Assembly (NCBI RefSeq): GCF_905475345.1
Contig: NC_066589.1
Coordinates: forward strand, 1,767,001 to 1,831,000
Reading direction: 5' to 3'
DNA: 64,000 nt
Origin: Vespula vulgaris
Taxonomy: Eukaryota > Arthropoda > Insecta > Hymenoptera > Vespidae
The notes below the pieces were generated by a model. The model made no database searches, was not told the origin of the DNA, and worked only from the letters and a program-made list of their open reading frames with translations. Shown one piece after another: positions 26,103 to 37,976 of the stretch (positions within the stretch are counted from its first letter, which is position 1; each line of letters starts with the position of its first letter). The position numbers and the translations under genes are program-made.

Positions 26103-29100
26103 CAGAAAAGAGAGAAAAAAGAAAAAGGAACTAAATATAAGAAAATATTACGTCAAATTTAATTTTCGCTTTCCTGTATATTCACAAACGTGTTTTTAAA
26201 TATCCATTGGATGAAAACGAAATCTACGAAGGAACACGTAGATAGATGCCAACTACCAAGAACCTGGCCTTGTCATTTTTTTTTCTTTTTTCAATCTCAC
26301 GTCGACTCGTTAAAATCTCGAGTTTCTCTCGCGATAAACACGTTACTTTCTATTTTTTAAAAAGATCATTTAAATGTACGATATAGAATTAATTCGTTAG
26401 ATACGTGAATTAAAAGTCCCTATTAATTTCCACTTTGATCTTTAAATTAACATTGTCACCCCATAAATGAAGCTCAAAATGACGATTTTAATATCTTATC
26501 GAATCTTGCGTGGTACCATTGACCTTAACGACCCTCCAAACCTGATAAAGCTAGCGATATCTAAACAAAGAAGTTCGAATATGTTCGCATTATGTTTGAA
26601 TTACGTATTTTTACACATTACGTATGCATGTACTTAGATACTTATCTCAAAGATTCTCTTGTTTTCTATTTCTTATTATGATCTCGCTATCTGTAAAATT
26701 TTATTACAATCAGAAAGTAAGTTAACGTTTTAACTTATAATATTTTTATGAATATTTTAGAAATTTATAAAAAGATATTATACGTAGATATCAACAAGCC
26801 GAAAATTTACTTAACAACGTCGCAAAATATACTTACAATACATTGCGATAGATTTATTTCAAGAATTAAGTACTTTTTATATTATTAACTCTTTGCAATA
26901 CAAGGTCATTGCTGACGTGATAACACTAATTTCTTTTTTCTTTTAAAACTTTGAAGTCACCTCTAAGACACGTGTTATTTCATTCATTTGATAAAACAGA
27001 TTAACGAAAAACGATGTTATTTAAAAATCGTTTTCCACGTATATGTGTATGTACTCATGTGTAAAATAAAAAAAAATTGAATCAAAATTGAATAAATTAG
27101 AAAAATAACTACATCGCAAAGGATTAAATATTAAATACGTTTTAATTCTCTATTTAAGGGTCGATAAATCGCTATAGAAAAATCAAAGTCACTTAATTCG
27201 AACCAATCGAGGGAAAAATCAAGCGCGATTCGTTGGTCATTAAAAAGAGATTCTAAAAATAATTGTTGGAAAATTTTCGAACGATAACCGTGTCAATTAG
27301 GATAACTGAGGCTATCTAAAATATTTCTACCCATGGAAATTGATCTCTCAATCATTCTATACGAACAACGCAATTACTTATCGATCACGCATCGAGGTTG
27401 TACAAAAAGGGAAAACTCGCAATGTTATTCAGATCGACACTCTATGTACTCGTAATTTTGTTATTTTTTTTTGGCGAGTTCGCGAATCTCAACGAAAAAC
27501 GTAAAATACATGAATCAACTATTTCCTCTATTAATCGAGAATTTTTTATAGGGTACACAAAACACACAGTACGCAATATACAATAGATAAATAGAAAACA
27601 ACGTGAAGCTACGATGAAAACAACGTTTGCTTGTTTGCTTTCTGGTGCCACATTGATTAGTAGGAGATATAAGCCATACTATAAACTACACGTAACTCAA
27701 TGTTAATACAATACATACAGAATCATTATAAAACACAATATTCCCATCATTTTATTATACATACTAAATCTAATTCAATCCCTTCCATCATACATTTTTA
27801 AGTCTCCCAGCAAAGTTGTATCATAAAAACCGATCAAGATCAAATTCCAATCTAATCTTTTAAATTCAAAGTACAGCTATTAATTTTTGCACCTATCCAA
27901 CTGAAAGAAGAAAAGAAGAAAAGAAAGAAGAATATGAATTTATGAAAGATAACAATTTGTATGAAAGATAAAAAAGAAAAGGAGACAATGAAAAAGAGAG
28001 AGAGAGAGACACACAGAGACAGAGAAGGAAAATGAAGTGAGAAAAAGAAAGAGTCGATTAGCTCGTTATCGTTATCAACGTTTGAAAACGTTTGGCAAAC
28101 ATCGCGATCTTTCGAGAGGACGGAATCAAAAAGAAAATATAACATCGTTATCAAAGACGCGGATAACGTCTCTCGCGTTTATAGGTGGTTCGACGTAGGA
28201 GCGAACCAATAGCGTGGCATTTTTCGATGCCTTACCCCCGTACACGTGACCCCAGTAAGAAATACGTCATATCGCTGACCCCACAAGAAAAGAGAATAAT
28301 ACGTGATACATAATAACAATTTCCTATTCGAAACATACCAACATATTTGTCTGTTGTATCGCTTAGTGACGTATTTGGATAATCGATTATCTTAACTTAC
28401 TATAAATTACGAGATACCTATTACAAATCATTCTCATTCTTTCCCTCTCTTCTTCTCTCCTTTTATTTATACATCTGCAAGAGAAAAAGAGATAGAATAT
28501 ACGACGCGTGTCGAGCACATTAGTTTCAACGATTTCTTTTCAACTTCGATCAGTAGAAACATTTTGGCGTGCAATAATATTTACGATTAAATTCGCGAAT
28601 TCGTAAATCTTTTTTCTTTTTTTTTTTTTTTTTTCTTCTTAAGCCTCTTCTACAATCGTCATCGTACGAAGCGTTTGTTCGTTAAAACTTTCGATAGAAA
28701 TAGTATTTTTTAGATTTTGATGAAAGTTTTGAATTTATCGTAAAGTATTCTAAATGCGAGCATTTGAATAATGTTAGTACACTTTTGTAATTATTACAAA
28801 AATTGGCAGGACTAAATCTAACGAGATTTATTTGCGCACACTTCCTTTATCGCGATATTAAATACTATCTGATATTTCAACGAAATTCAACGATCATTTT
28901 CAGAGCAGCGACCATTTTGTTATAAATATTTCAACGATACGAATCAATCGTTTCTCAGTTTATAAATCGCGTTAAATTTTTTGTTAATAGAGAATAATAT
29001 CTTCTATCTTGTTTATCAAAGCGAACAAAGTAATTAATTTGTAAGAGATTTTAAGAGAACACTCGTGAAATATTTCGCGAGAATATCGCCAGTAACAGAG

Positions 29101-29770
29101 CCATGTCTTTGAAATAATAAACAATAATTCCAGCCTATCAATTTTTTCATTATAAACAATTAAACCGTAAAGCTATTATAAACGAATTGATCAAATAGCA
29201 TGGCAAAAAAAAAAGATTAAAAACACTGATATAAACCATAAATGACCAATCGATCGCCCATGTTCTTCTACTTGTTCGCTTCGTTAAGATGGAAGAAAAC
29301 TATCCCCATCATTCGATACCACCATAAACTCGCGAGCTGCATGGCTTTTCTTTCTGTCCTTTATTTTTTTCTTTTCTTTTCTATTGTTATTTATTTTCTT
29401 TTTTCTTTTTGTTTCTTTTTTTTCCCTTTTTCTTTAGATTGCTTCGCATCGTTTCTGTTCCTTCTTTTTTGGTTCCTTTTTATTACTTTTTCTGTTCTTT
29501 TTCTCGAAAACATTATATATATCGTATATAGCGATACATTTTATCGATACATTTATATATCGAAAAGAAATGAATAAGAATTGATATTTGGAATTTTTAA
29601 GCGGCAATATCTCGAAATGTATTTTACAAACGTAGAATATAATATCAATATTTGATTATTTCGAAATCTATTATCCTATATACCGAGTAAGGTACGAAGA
29701 GAAAACCTACGCATGAACTATGCATTACTTTTATTTTCAAGTATGGTGTAATGGCTGGTGAATTGAAAAA

Positions 29771-29948
29771 CCTTCACACACGCGTATCTACGTAATACGT
29801 AAAACGTAAACCGTAAGGATTTTATCCTTACGAAATTTTTCATAGCTACGGCTTACGTCTTGCAGTCGAAAAATGCATAGTCGACTCTGATTAGTGAATT
29901 CCCTTACTGCTTACGTATTACATTTTATATCGATGAGTGTGTAAAAGT
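29771..29948. mobile_element. Possible MITE: imperfect terminal inverted repeats around a perfect hairpin
   Basis: TTCACACAC...GTAATACGTAA at the left (29773-29802) is matched in inverted orientation by TTACGTATTAC...GTGTGTAAA at the right (29911-29945). Between them CGTAAGGAT TTT ATCCTTACG (29812-29832) is a perfect 9-bp stem. The 180-bp, coding-free palindromic build suggests a MITE or a relic of one; a non-mobile foldback is the alternative. Confidence 0.4.
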
Positions 29949-30665
29949 CTGAAAAATATCAAAGTTCGAACGTTCGATGATGGGAACCGTAAAATGCAAG
30001 CGAGAGCAAAGAAATTGCTCATTTATGAATCCTAAAGTAAAAAAATGATTCGACAGATACTACCAAAATTTTCATCGTTGGAATAATTTTTATATACTAT
30101 GCGAAGACGTTGATCTTTTTGTTTGTAATTTCATACTATTTATCCGACTGTTTCCAAAATCACATTCATCCATTTTATTACAAACAATTAAAATGGAAAA
30201 GGAGTCTAACTGTTATGCAACAATCCGTGATATGAAAATAATGCGTTTGTAATCATCTTAACGATGGAACAAGAGAGAGAGAGAGAAAAATTCTACTTTA
30301 CAAGGGTCAAAGTTTTCCAACAGATACGAAGTAGCAAAACAAAAAGGTAAAGATTTATTTTTCTATTTATTTTTTACTTGTTTTTGTAAGATCCAGAAGA
30401 AGCAGTCGTCTGACTGGATCAAACGTCGAGAGCACTCAAGTTAGTTCATATTACATCGATCCATCAGTCGAACGATAAAATACATACTTAAGATGTTCTC
30501 GAGTACCTACGGGCATAAGTCGAATAGATAAGTAAAAGTATTAGAAATCTCGTTGAACCGTTGCAGGTGTTACCGTGACTCATGAAAATACTATTTGAAA
30601 CGTATCTTTCCAAGTTTGCACCGTACCAACTATATAACTTCGATAACTGCATTTTCCGCTGCTAG

Positions 30666-30709
<44 letters not shown>

Positions 30710-30788
30710 TGATAGTATGATAGATAGGTATATAGATATTATGTATAAGACCTGTGTACTTATATATGTATGTGTGTATGATATATAC

Positions 30789-30834
<46 letters not shown>
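30666..30834. repeat. Two (TA)n arrays flanking a TA-rich spacer
   Basis: TA runs at 30666-30707 and 30798-30834 with a GATA/TATG-rich 90-base spacer. Confidence 0.85.
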
Positions 30835-30836
<2 letters not shown>

Positions 30837-31206
30837 CGTCGTTAAAAGAGTGAAAGGAAGATTATTATGAGACAAGACACCATACATTCATAGAACGATG
30901 CACGATGGAATGTTAACGCGTGCGTCGATAGACCTCTTGGATGTTAGATGTACTAATGCGCTACGAAGGACGCCTTTATTAGAAGCTACAGGAACTAGAG
31001 AAAAATCTTCATTGTCGCGTTACTAACGTATACTTTATCGAATATAAGTTCATTTCGTTCTTTTACGTGATTCCATAAATAAACGTATTATTTCGACAGA
31101 AAACGTAAACCTATGATTCGTTTTCTATTAAAATAAAAAAAAGTTATGTACCTAATCGTACGTGCTTTATTGCATATATATACAAGCCAATAATATATAG
31201 TTATAC

Positions 31207-31255
31207 GTACGTACGTACGTATGATGTATGTATATATGTATGTATGTATGTATGA
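31207..31255. repeat. (GTAC)n then (GTAT)n tetranucleotides
   Basis: Self-complementary GTAC units change to GTAT units after TGAT. Confidence 0.8.
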
Positions 31256-31676
31256 TGAGTAACATATTGTACGTATATCTCCTATATATATATGCACGTA
31301 TTCTAATAAGCATGCATAATAATTAACATATCTATCAAGTTTACCTTATTATAGTCGTGGTACATCAATTATTTACGTAAAATCGTCGAAGTATTCCTTT
31401 TCGTTCCATTTTGGCCAAAGATTTACAAATCAATCATTCGGATCACCTTACACACCGCACTATAAGAGGAAAATTTCATTTTTTCTACGCACAATTTTGT
31501 CACTTTTCATATTTTTTCAAAGTAATATACTTAGTTACTAAGATTTGATAGATTAAAGATAGATATAACTTGAATATTTAGAAAAATTGTACTTTTTTAG
31601 AAAGAACGCACGTCCCCCCTGACGACTTCGATAACTATAACAGTTAATCGCATAAAGAAATGACAATCGATCGCTG

Positions 31677-32569
31677 ATTGGTTAATCGTTCTGTGATTCG
31701 CAAAACAATTAACCAATGAAAATTTTGTTCTGTTCGTTTCCTTGTTCCAAAGTAATTAAATATATTGAAAAGACATGAGATAGACCAATGAAAAATCAAA
31801 TTAAAACGACCAATCAGAAATGTGATTTTTGTAACGTCTATTTTAAACGTTAAAACTATTATTATAAAAAAATAATCAAATTGTATTAAATTTACAATTA
31901 AAGATCTCAGTATCGCATTGTTTTAATTGCAAATTAAAAATCCATCTATTCGAAATAAAATAATAAACAGTTATACGTATAAAACAAAATTTAATTATTA
32001 TTAATTATTAATTATTGTAATTGAAAAATTGAAAATAGTTAACACGATAAATAAAAATTAACGACTCTTCTTAAATTTATTACACGAAACAAAAATCAAG
32101 AGCTGTTTTATTGAATAGAAGAAATTCATTTACCTGTTTGTGTATTTATCTTTGATTTCTTGGCAGTTTGCCAATTTCGTTCTCTTTTTACACGTTTACG
32201 TGCCATTTGAATGTCCCCACTATTCAAAAATACTCGCTCGGTTGCTGTATTAAAAACTTAAACTGTATGTTGTTAGAGGTCTCCAGTTTACATGACAAGA
32301 TAAGATATACGATTAAATTTGTAAAATAATACATATTATTTTTATCTTTTTGATAATTCCCTACGTGAATGAAGTCTACGAAATTCTTTTAATCATTGTG
32401 ACAAAATAATTTGATATAATAAGAAAAAAGAATTATTTATTTATGAGTACATATTAAAAACATCCAATTAGAATAGAAAGAATATTGAAAGAAAGAATAT
32501 CGAAGAATCTAATTGGCTTATCTAAATCGACTATTTCCTCTTTTAACGGTGATTGGTCCATTCGATTGG
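31677..32569. promoter_or_regulatory. Cluster of CCAAT/ATTGG pentamers upstream of the proteasome gene
   Basis: Eight CCAAT or ATTGG pentamers occur at 31677, 31713, 31785, 31810, 32463, 32512, 32552 and 32565, several in the extended forms GACCAATC/G and GATTGGTC. CCAAT boxes bound by NF-Y are common in housekeeping promoters. The cluster lies 240-1130 bases before the start codon, farther than usual for NF-Y, so function is uncertain; in AT-rich DNA some are expected by chance. Confidence 0.3.
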
Positions 32570-32699
32570 TCCTATACATTTCCTTTTAAAAATGGATTTA
32601 TTATCACTTATTGTAAAATATATCGAAAATAATTTAATCGTTGAAATGTTTTAACGAGAATGATTTGTCATAACACAATCGTTTGATATTAACTAAATA

Positions 32700-32810
32700 A
32701 ATTTAAATTTATGAAGTCCAAATTCATTTCATGAGTCATCAGCGCCACCTACAGAGATAAAAAAGAATTAGCAAGATGACATGCTATATGCGTTCAGTAT
32801 TCATATAAAC
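32700..32810 (+). promoter_or_regulatory. Proximal promoter/5' UTR of the proteasome beta-5 gene with an AP-1/ARE-like site
   Basis: The 110 bases before the start codon contain ATGAGTCATCAGC at 32731-32743. Its TGAGTCA core is the AP-1/Maf half-site shared with CncC/Nrf-Maf antioxidant response elements; on the reverse strand it differs from TGACnnnGC at one base. Proteasome genes in flies and mammals are induced through such elements by Cnc/Nrf factors, so regulation of this kind is plausible here but unproven. No TATA box at a convincing distance was seen. Confidence 0.35.
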
Positions 32811-34041
32811 ATGGCGCTCGCAGAAGTTTGTGGTCTTAATTCTTATGTAGATTTTAACTTTTTGCAAGAAAAGGATAAATTACCAGGTGAAATCGAAAAA
32901 TACACAAGAAACTTTACAAATAACGTTCAATTAGCTGTACCACCGTACATAAACGTAAGTATTGACTTATGAGTTATTACATTTGTGAACTAGTATCTGA
33001 AATTTGTCAAATCATGTAGAAGAATTTTATACAATTTTTTATGTTACTCGTTTTATATATACGATTTCCAGCCTGCTGAAAGTCTTGCACAACTTTCTGC
33101 AAGTACCGATGAAAGTGGAAAACATTTAAAAATCCAATTTGATCATGGAACCACTACATTGGGATTTCAATATCAAGGTGGTATCATATTGGCCGTTGAT
33201 TCCCGTGCTACGGGAGGCCAATTTATTGGTAATAATCTATTTTCTAACAAAGCTTATTAATCCAAAAATATTTGACTACAATTGACTACAACTCTATGTC
33301 TTTATAGGTTCACAAACGATGAAGAAGATAGTGGAGATCAATGATTATCTTCTTGGTACTTTGGCTGGTGGTGCTGCAGATTGTGTTTATTGGGATCGTG
33401 TTTTAGCTAAACAATGTCGTATGTATGAATTGAGAAATAGAGAACGTATTTCAATTGCAGCTGCTAGTAAACTATTGTCAAACATGGTATATAACTACAA
33501 AGGGATGGGTTTAAGCATGGGTAAGATGTCAAAAAAAAAAACAATCTTTTGGTTGTTTTGGTTTTACACATACATTCAAGTTTTATTCGAAAAGATAATA
33601 TACAAATTTGCGAATATATGATATTCCTCTAGGTATGATGCTTGCGGGTTGGGATAAACGTGGTCCTGGAATGTATTACATCGATTCAGAAGGTACTCGA
33701 ACACCAGGAAAGATATTTAGCGTAGGTTCTGGCTCCATCTATGCCTTTGGCGTATTAGATTCCGGTTATCATTGGGACCTGACGGATAAAGAAGCTTACG
33801 AGCTAGGAAGAAGAGCGATTTATCACGCTACTCATAGAGACGCATATTCCGGTGGTATAGTAAGAGGTAAGTAGCAACAGTTCTGTAATCACACAATTTT
33901 ATTTATTAATCGCTTATTTGATGATTTTGTTTTTTAGTATATCATATGAAATCAACTGGTTGGGTACATATCTCCGACGAAGATTGCAAAGATTTGCATT
34001 ATATGTATCAAGAGCAAAAACTAGCAGGAAGCAGCAAGTAA
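32811..34041 (+). CDS. Prosbeta5 / PSMB5: 20S proteasome subunit beta type-5 (chymotrypsin-like catalytic subunit), 5 exons
   Basis: Exons 32811-32954, 33072-33228, 33308-33520, 33633-33866 and 33938-34041 join at GT-AG sites into 852 nt, 283 codons plus TAA. The protein is the beta-5 subunit of the 20S core, an N-terminal nucleophile threonine protease that cleaves after hydrophobic residues. A propeptide of 74 residues ends at His73-Gly74, and Thr75 becomes the catalytic Thr1 of the mature subunit. Mature Asp17 and Lys33 are present, as are the SRATGG, GTLAGGAADC and KGMGLSMG blocks and the C-terminal DAYSGG. Mature position 45 in the S1 pocket is Leu where human has Met. An in-frame ATG at 32781 would add ten residues; 32811 is chosen because MALAEVCG starts like insect homologues. 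Family assignment is certain; exon ends are read by eye. Confidence 0.97.
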
Positions 34042-34081
34042 TCAATCTAAACGTACTGTATTTTTTTGCCCCTCTTCGCTT

Positions 34082-34087
34082 AATAAA
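34082..34087 (+). terminator. Poly(A) signal AATAAA of the proteasome beta-5 gene
   Basis: AATAAA lies 41 bases after the beta-5 stop codon, so the predicted 3' UTR is very short. Seen in sequence; actual cleavage is inferred. Confidence 0.6.
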
Positions 34088-34499
34088 ATATTGTTCTTAG
34101 GAATATTTTCATCGAAAGCTTTCAAATTGAAGTTCATCAAATTTTGTGTTCCTCGTGTATTATAAAATGAATTAATACTTAACTGTCAACCTTAACATTA
34201 CAGGAGACACATGAAATTCCTAACCTTCCGCACGTACACAAAATAATTATATTAATCCTATGCATCGTAATCAAAATTTGAGTAAAATAGTTTTTACATT
34301 TTATATAAGATGCAAATTACATATAGATTTTCTCGACAAGTATGTTTTGTAATCTTACATTTATATCGTTTAACGTAATACTACTTTACCGTAATAATAT
34401 TTAACTGGAGTGATGAAAATTTTCACATTATAATACATTTGTATTAACAACGTATAACCTATATGATTCAAAAATGGCGCGATCTTGTATACTCCCCAC

Positions 34500-34535
34500 T
34501 ATCGATACTAGCAATGTTCGTATGTGTTGACGTCG
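34500..34535 (+). promoter_or_regulatory. DAP1 promoter elements: DRE (TATCGATA) and CRE-like TGACGTCG
   Basis: TATCGATA at 34500-34507 is the full palindromic DNA replication-related element bound by DREF in housekeeping core promoters of flies. TGACGTCG follows at 34528-34535, a one-base variant of the CREB/ATF palindrome. Both lie 117-152 bases before the DAP1 start codon in a locally GC-richer stretch, where a TATA-less housekeeping promoter is expected. The motifs are seen directly; their use in this species is inferred. Confidence 0.5.
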
Positions 34536-34651
34536 ACCACCGCAACGCATAGTGCGGCGTGATCGGTGTCATTACAACGAACGAGGAACATATTGTACTT
34601 TCGTGCGCGAAGAATTTCCAGTGTATTTGGGCCTACATACCGACACGGAAC

Positions 34652-35453
34652 ATGTCGAGTACAGAGGAATGTAAACTAAAGGGCGGTCATCCTCCAGCAG
34701 GTTAGTTTAATCGAAATCTTTAATTACTTATCCCATTAAAAAAGGTTAAACGGTGTTTACAAGCACCATTGAATATCGATGACGTCGTAGTGCACCTGTC
34801 AGCATGTATCAAGGCCATATAATTTCAAACAATAATTAACATCATCATCCTTAACTCCAATCGTTCGTTTCAGTGAAAGCAGGAGGAATGAGGATTACTC
34901 AACACAAAACACCAAAGGAGGATCGAGACGTGAAGCCAAGCAAGGACGTCGAGGAGAGCAGGCCTTCTAGCAGGTAAGAAAATACGTCGTATTAAAATTT
35001 ACATCGTTAGATAACGATTGTATTATTTTTCATTTTTCACGCTGTCGAGTTATAAATCATAATAACGATAGAAATTGGTGAACAGATTCGTGATATATAA
35101 ACCTCCTCGTTCGAAATCGAGTCGAAATAATCACGTTTTTCGAAAGAATTCAGAAAGTCGTAGAAGAAACGTGCTGTTGCCGGCTAAAGAGAAAGGTAGA
35201 GGGGAGAGAAAGAGAGAGAGGATCCCTAGGATGGTCGTCGGGCAGTAGGTGGTAATTCTTTTACGTGTAGATACGTATGTACGTGCGAGTCACTATATTT
35301 TTTCAAGAGATACGTGATAAATGGTTCCAACGAAGTTTTCCGCGTATTTGTTCTCAACAAAAAGATTGCGCAAGCCAACGTAAATGCACCTAATGGCCTC
35401 GCACTTACTCGATGTTATTATGATTTAATGCTTAATACGTTATCGTTACTATT

Positions 35454-35488
<35 letters not shown>

Positions 35489-35818
35489 TATTACTACTGT
35501 TATCTGATATCGCTATATTTAAAGTCGTGACGTTGTTGTCTCAAGATTAATGAGTTCAAAACGATTATACGTTATCAAGAATAACACCTTAATGGTGTAA
35601 AACGCAATAACGAATTAAGTTTGTTATATATTTTGTTGTTGTTTTGCTTACTTTGCAGCCCGCCGAAGACCATGATGATCAGTGGTGTCCCCGCAAAGGG
35701 AAACGCAGATTTTCCGCCGGAAGCTGTACAACATTTTCACGAAAAACCAACGCCGACGCACGATGCTCGGCCAGCTCACTGTTCGCGTCCGATTATCATT
35801 CAACAACCCAGGAAGTGA
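34652..35818 (+). CDS. DAP1: Death-associated protein 1 (DAP1) homologue, 3 exons
   Basis: Exons 34652-34700, 34874-34973 and 35659-35818 splice at GT-AG sites into 309 nt, 102 codons plus TGA. The protein starts MSSTEECKLKGGHPPAVKAGG and ends IIIQQPRK; the GHPPAVKAGGMRI block near residues 12-24, the central SPPKTMMISGV, the DFPP motif and the terminal QQPRK are hallmarks of DAP1. In mammals DAP1 is a small, proline-rich, intrinsically disordered mTOR substrate that restrains autophagy; the related DAP/DAPL1 proteins associate with dormant ribosomes in eggs. Length equals that of human DAP1 (102 aa). The gene follows the proteasome gene on the same strand with about 560 bases between that gene's poly(A) signal and this start codon. 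Intron 2 carries an ATT microsatellite. Confidence 0.95.
35446..35498. repeat. (ATT)n microsatellite in DAP1 intron 2
   Basis: ATT/ATC triplets. Confidence 0.85.
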
Positions 35819-35886
35819 AATTCTAGCGTATTTCGCGCTATTGTTTTCGGGACCACAGAGCGCATTTCTACGGTCCGAATATTTTA

Positions 35887-35892
35887 AATAAA
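35887..35892 (+). terminator. Poly(A) signal AATAAA of DAP1
   Basis: AATAAA lies 69 bases after the DAP1 stop. A second AATAAA near 36186 could serve a longer transcript. Confidence 0.55.
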
Positions 35893-37297
35893 CGACGGTA
35901 TCTTGAGGATCTTGCGCGAATTGATTCGTTTGTTTCCTCGATATACTTTCGTTAAAGATCTTTAAAAAAAAAAAAAAAAAAAAATTCTACTCGTTATAAG
36001 CGAAATACTACTACTTGTTTCGCATTGATATCCTTTAAATCTTAAAAAGAAAAGAAGAAAAAAAGATATATAATAATGATAATAATTATAATTAAGATAT
36101 CGTCACGTTATGATTAATTTTAATTGTGTATACGTTGAGGGAAATTGGAGCAATGTTTGGGGACAGTTTGTATAACTTGAAAGGGAAATAAAATATGCGT
36201 GTGCGCAGGGATTTTTCGTTTCGCCGTATAAATTTTTTATCGCGTACGTATACATTTATGTAGAGTACGCGTGATCGATAAGCTTATGAATTAAGCTAAT
36301 ACTTCACCTTTCACCATTCTTTGAATTTAGATCGTGTAAACCGTGCTTCGGAAAGATCGATTATCATACTTTTATATCTCCTTTTTATCAAAGTGTTAAT
36401 AACGTGCTCTCTACGATTCTATCAAATCGTTGACTAAATCGATCACTTAGCACGTAACGAATGAGAATATTCTGTAAGCAGATGTAACGTAACGATGAAT
36501 CATAAGATTTCTCTGCTAACGTATGCAGCGGTATTATATTTTTCATATTTTTCCTTGATAATAAATGTCAGGAAAGAGGAATATAAATCAAGAGAAAGTA
36601 TGCTGCTCGAGCGAACTGATATATTTATCGTTATTTCAGAATTACTTTTATAAAAATATAAATGTCTCGTTTAAAGAGATATTATACGTATCTCTTTGAG
36701 CTTCAACAGATTGCGCTCGTTGCTCTTCCTCGCAAAAGTAAACATTACAATATCGTTTTCCCCTTAAACTCCGTAGGTCTACATTGTAATCGCAGCTGGC
36801 AAACACATGTATGTATTTGGCTGCGATTCTCAATGAAAAATATTCGATGTCATCGTTTTCTTTTACTTTAAAAGTATAAATCACTTAAAAGTAATCTCTC
36901 AAAGTATTCCAAAAATATCAACGTTATACCGTTCGATCTTTGATTAGTCGTAGAACCAAGCTCGGTTCTGTTTTTATTATACAATTTCAATCTTATAGAT
37001 TCTTTCAAAAAAATATTTCGTTAAACCATATTACACTTTTGTTGCAATTAATCACGTAATGTTATAAGTATTATAAGGAAATTATTGCGATTCTAAAGAT
37101 CATGTTAGTTAGCGAATTTCTTGAGAAAATAGTGCGTTAAGTTTACCTTTTACATTCTGCACCGCGCTGATGGATGGATGATGTTAGCTGATCGTCGTTA
37201 CTTACCGTTCTACTGCAAACATGAGCGACACCCGGATTGCATAGTAACTCGAGTCAACCCGGTTACAAACCCATCACCTGCTGAAAAAGAATCACAA
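35893..37297. other. Intergenic DNA between DAP1 and the tRNA-like relic
   Basis: A 20-base A-run at 35962-35981 and AT-rich unique sequence. Frames at 36648-36884 (both strands) are not family-like. Confidence 0.5.
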
Positions 37298-37370
37298 GGC
37301 AATGCCGGGAAACGAACCCGGATCTTTCAGGTGAGAGAGACCGCGATATCGACCACTGTACTACAGATGC
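37298..37370 (-). pseudogene. tRNA-Glu(CTC)-like sequence with broken acceptor stem
   Basis: On the - strand a 73-base segment has tRNA layout: a perfect T arm (CCGGG, loop TTCGTTT, CCCGG; + strand 37305-37321), a B box GGTTCGTTTCC, an A-box-like TAGTACAGTGGTCG, and an anticodon loop CTCTCTC closed by GGT/ACC, giving anticodon CTC after T33. The acceptor stem pairs at only three of seven positions, the anticodon stem is short, and position 37 is T. Five T residues about ten bases past the 3' end would end pol III transcription. Most likely a decayed tRNA-Glu copy or the head of a tRNA-derived SINE; no SINE tail is obvious. Confidence 0.6.
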
Positions 37371-37714
37371 GAAATTGTAGTATTATTTATACAACAAATA
37401 TTCGTAATAAGTATTAATAATAATAATTTCATAATGATACTTATAAACGTACATTTTCATAACTTTTACGATTCAATTTTATTTAACATTAAAATAAACA
37501 AATTTAATCGAACGAATTTTCTCTTATCACGCACGACTAATTACGGATCGTTTTTAATTATTATCGTACCGATGACGTATAAAATGAGAGAAATATTTAT
37601 TTCCTCGTTCCCCTTCCACATGTTAACCCCTACATACACGAGTAATCCCTACCCCTTATATCGTACGAGCTCGGTCAAGCGATATCGTTGATAGGCGTGG
37701 GTGGCACCGAACAT

Positions 37715-37728
37715 GTCGTCGTGGTAAC
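37715..37728 (+). promoter_or_regulatory. RFX X-box-like site upstream of ERK7
   Basis: GTCGTC-GT-GGTAAC fits the RFX consensus GTNRCC(N0-3)RGYAAC with one mismatch in the left half and a perfect right half. It lies about 250 bases before the chosen ERK7 start codon. RFX factors control ciliary genes, and ERK7/MAPK15 proteins act at cilia in several animals, so the site is plausible but unproven. Confidence 0.3.
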
Positions 37729-37976
37729 CGTCATGAATTCTATAAACACAAGCACATTGACGTGTAAGAGGTTGAATGAAAAAACTGTCGGACTAGATCA
37801 TACTGGATCTTCCTTTCCCGATGTGTAAGAAGACATGAATGCGGCGCGTCCCGCGAGCGCCGTTTCCGCCTGAAATCCCTCGTGAGCTATACTCGAAAAG
37901 TCTCATCGACGAGAAAATACCAACCACGACGATCAAAAGGACGAAGACGACGATAACAGCGTCCAACAGAAGTACG

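Larger units (their letters stand above)
24311..29770. other. AT-rich gene-free DNA with microsatellites
   Basis: ORFs in this stretch are short and lysine-, serine- or phenylalanine-rich. A 31-bp direct duplication, TCTAAAnTTACAAATAGCATT, occurs at 25645 and 25676. No gene or RNA was recognised. Confidence 0.5.
29949..32699. other. Region upstream of the proteasome gene
   Basis: Holds TA and GTAC/GTAT repeats and, from 31.6 kb, the CCAAT cluster. No coding exon seen. Confidence 0.5.

Noticed and set aside
1..32700. CRISPR arrays, operons or bacterial defence-type systems
   Set aside because: The sequence is eukaryotic; repeats are microsatellites or diverged tandem units without spacer structure, and no bacterial genes are present.
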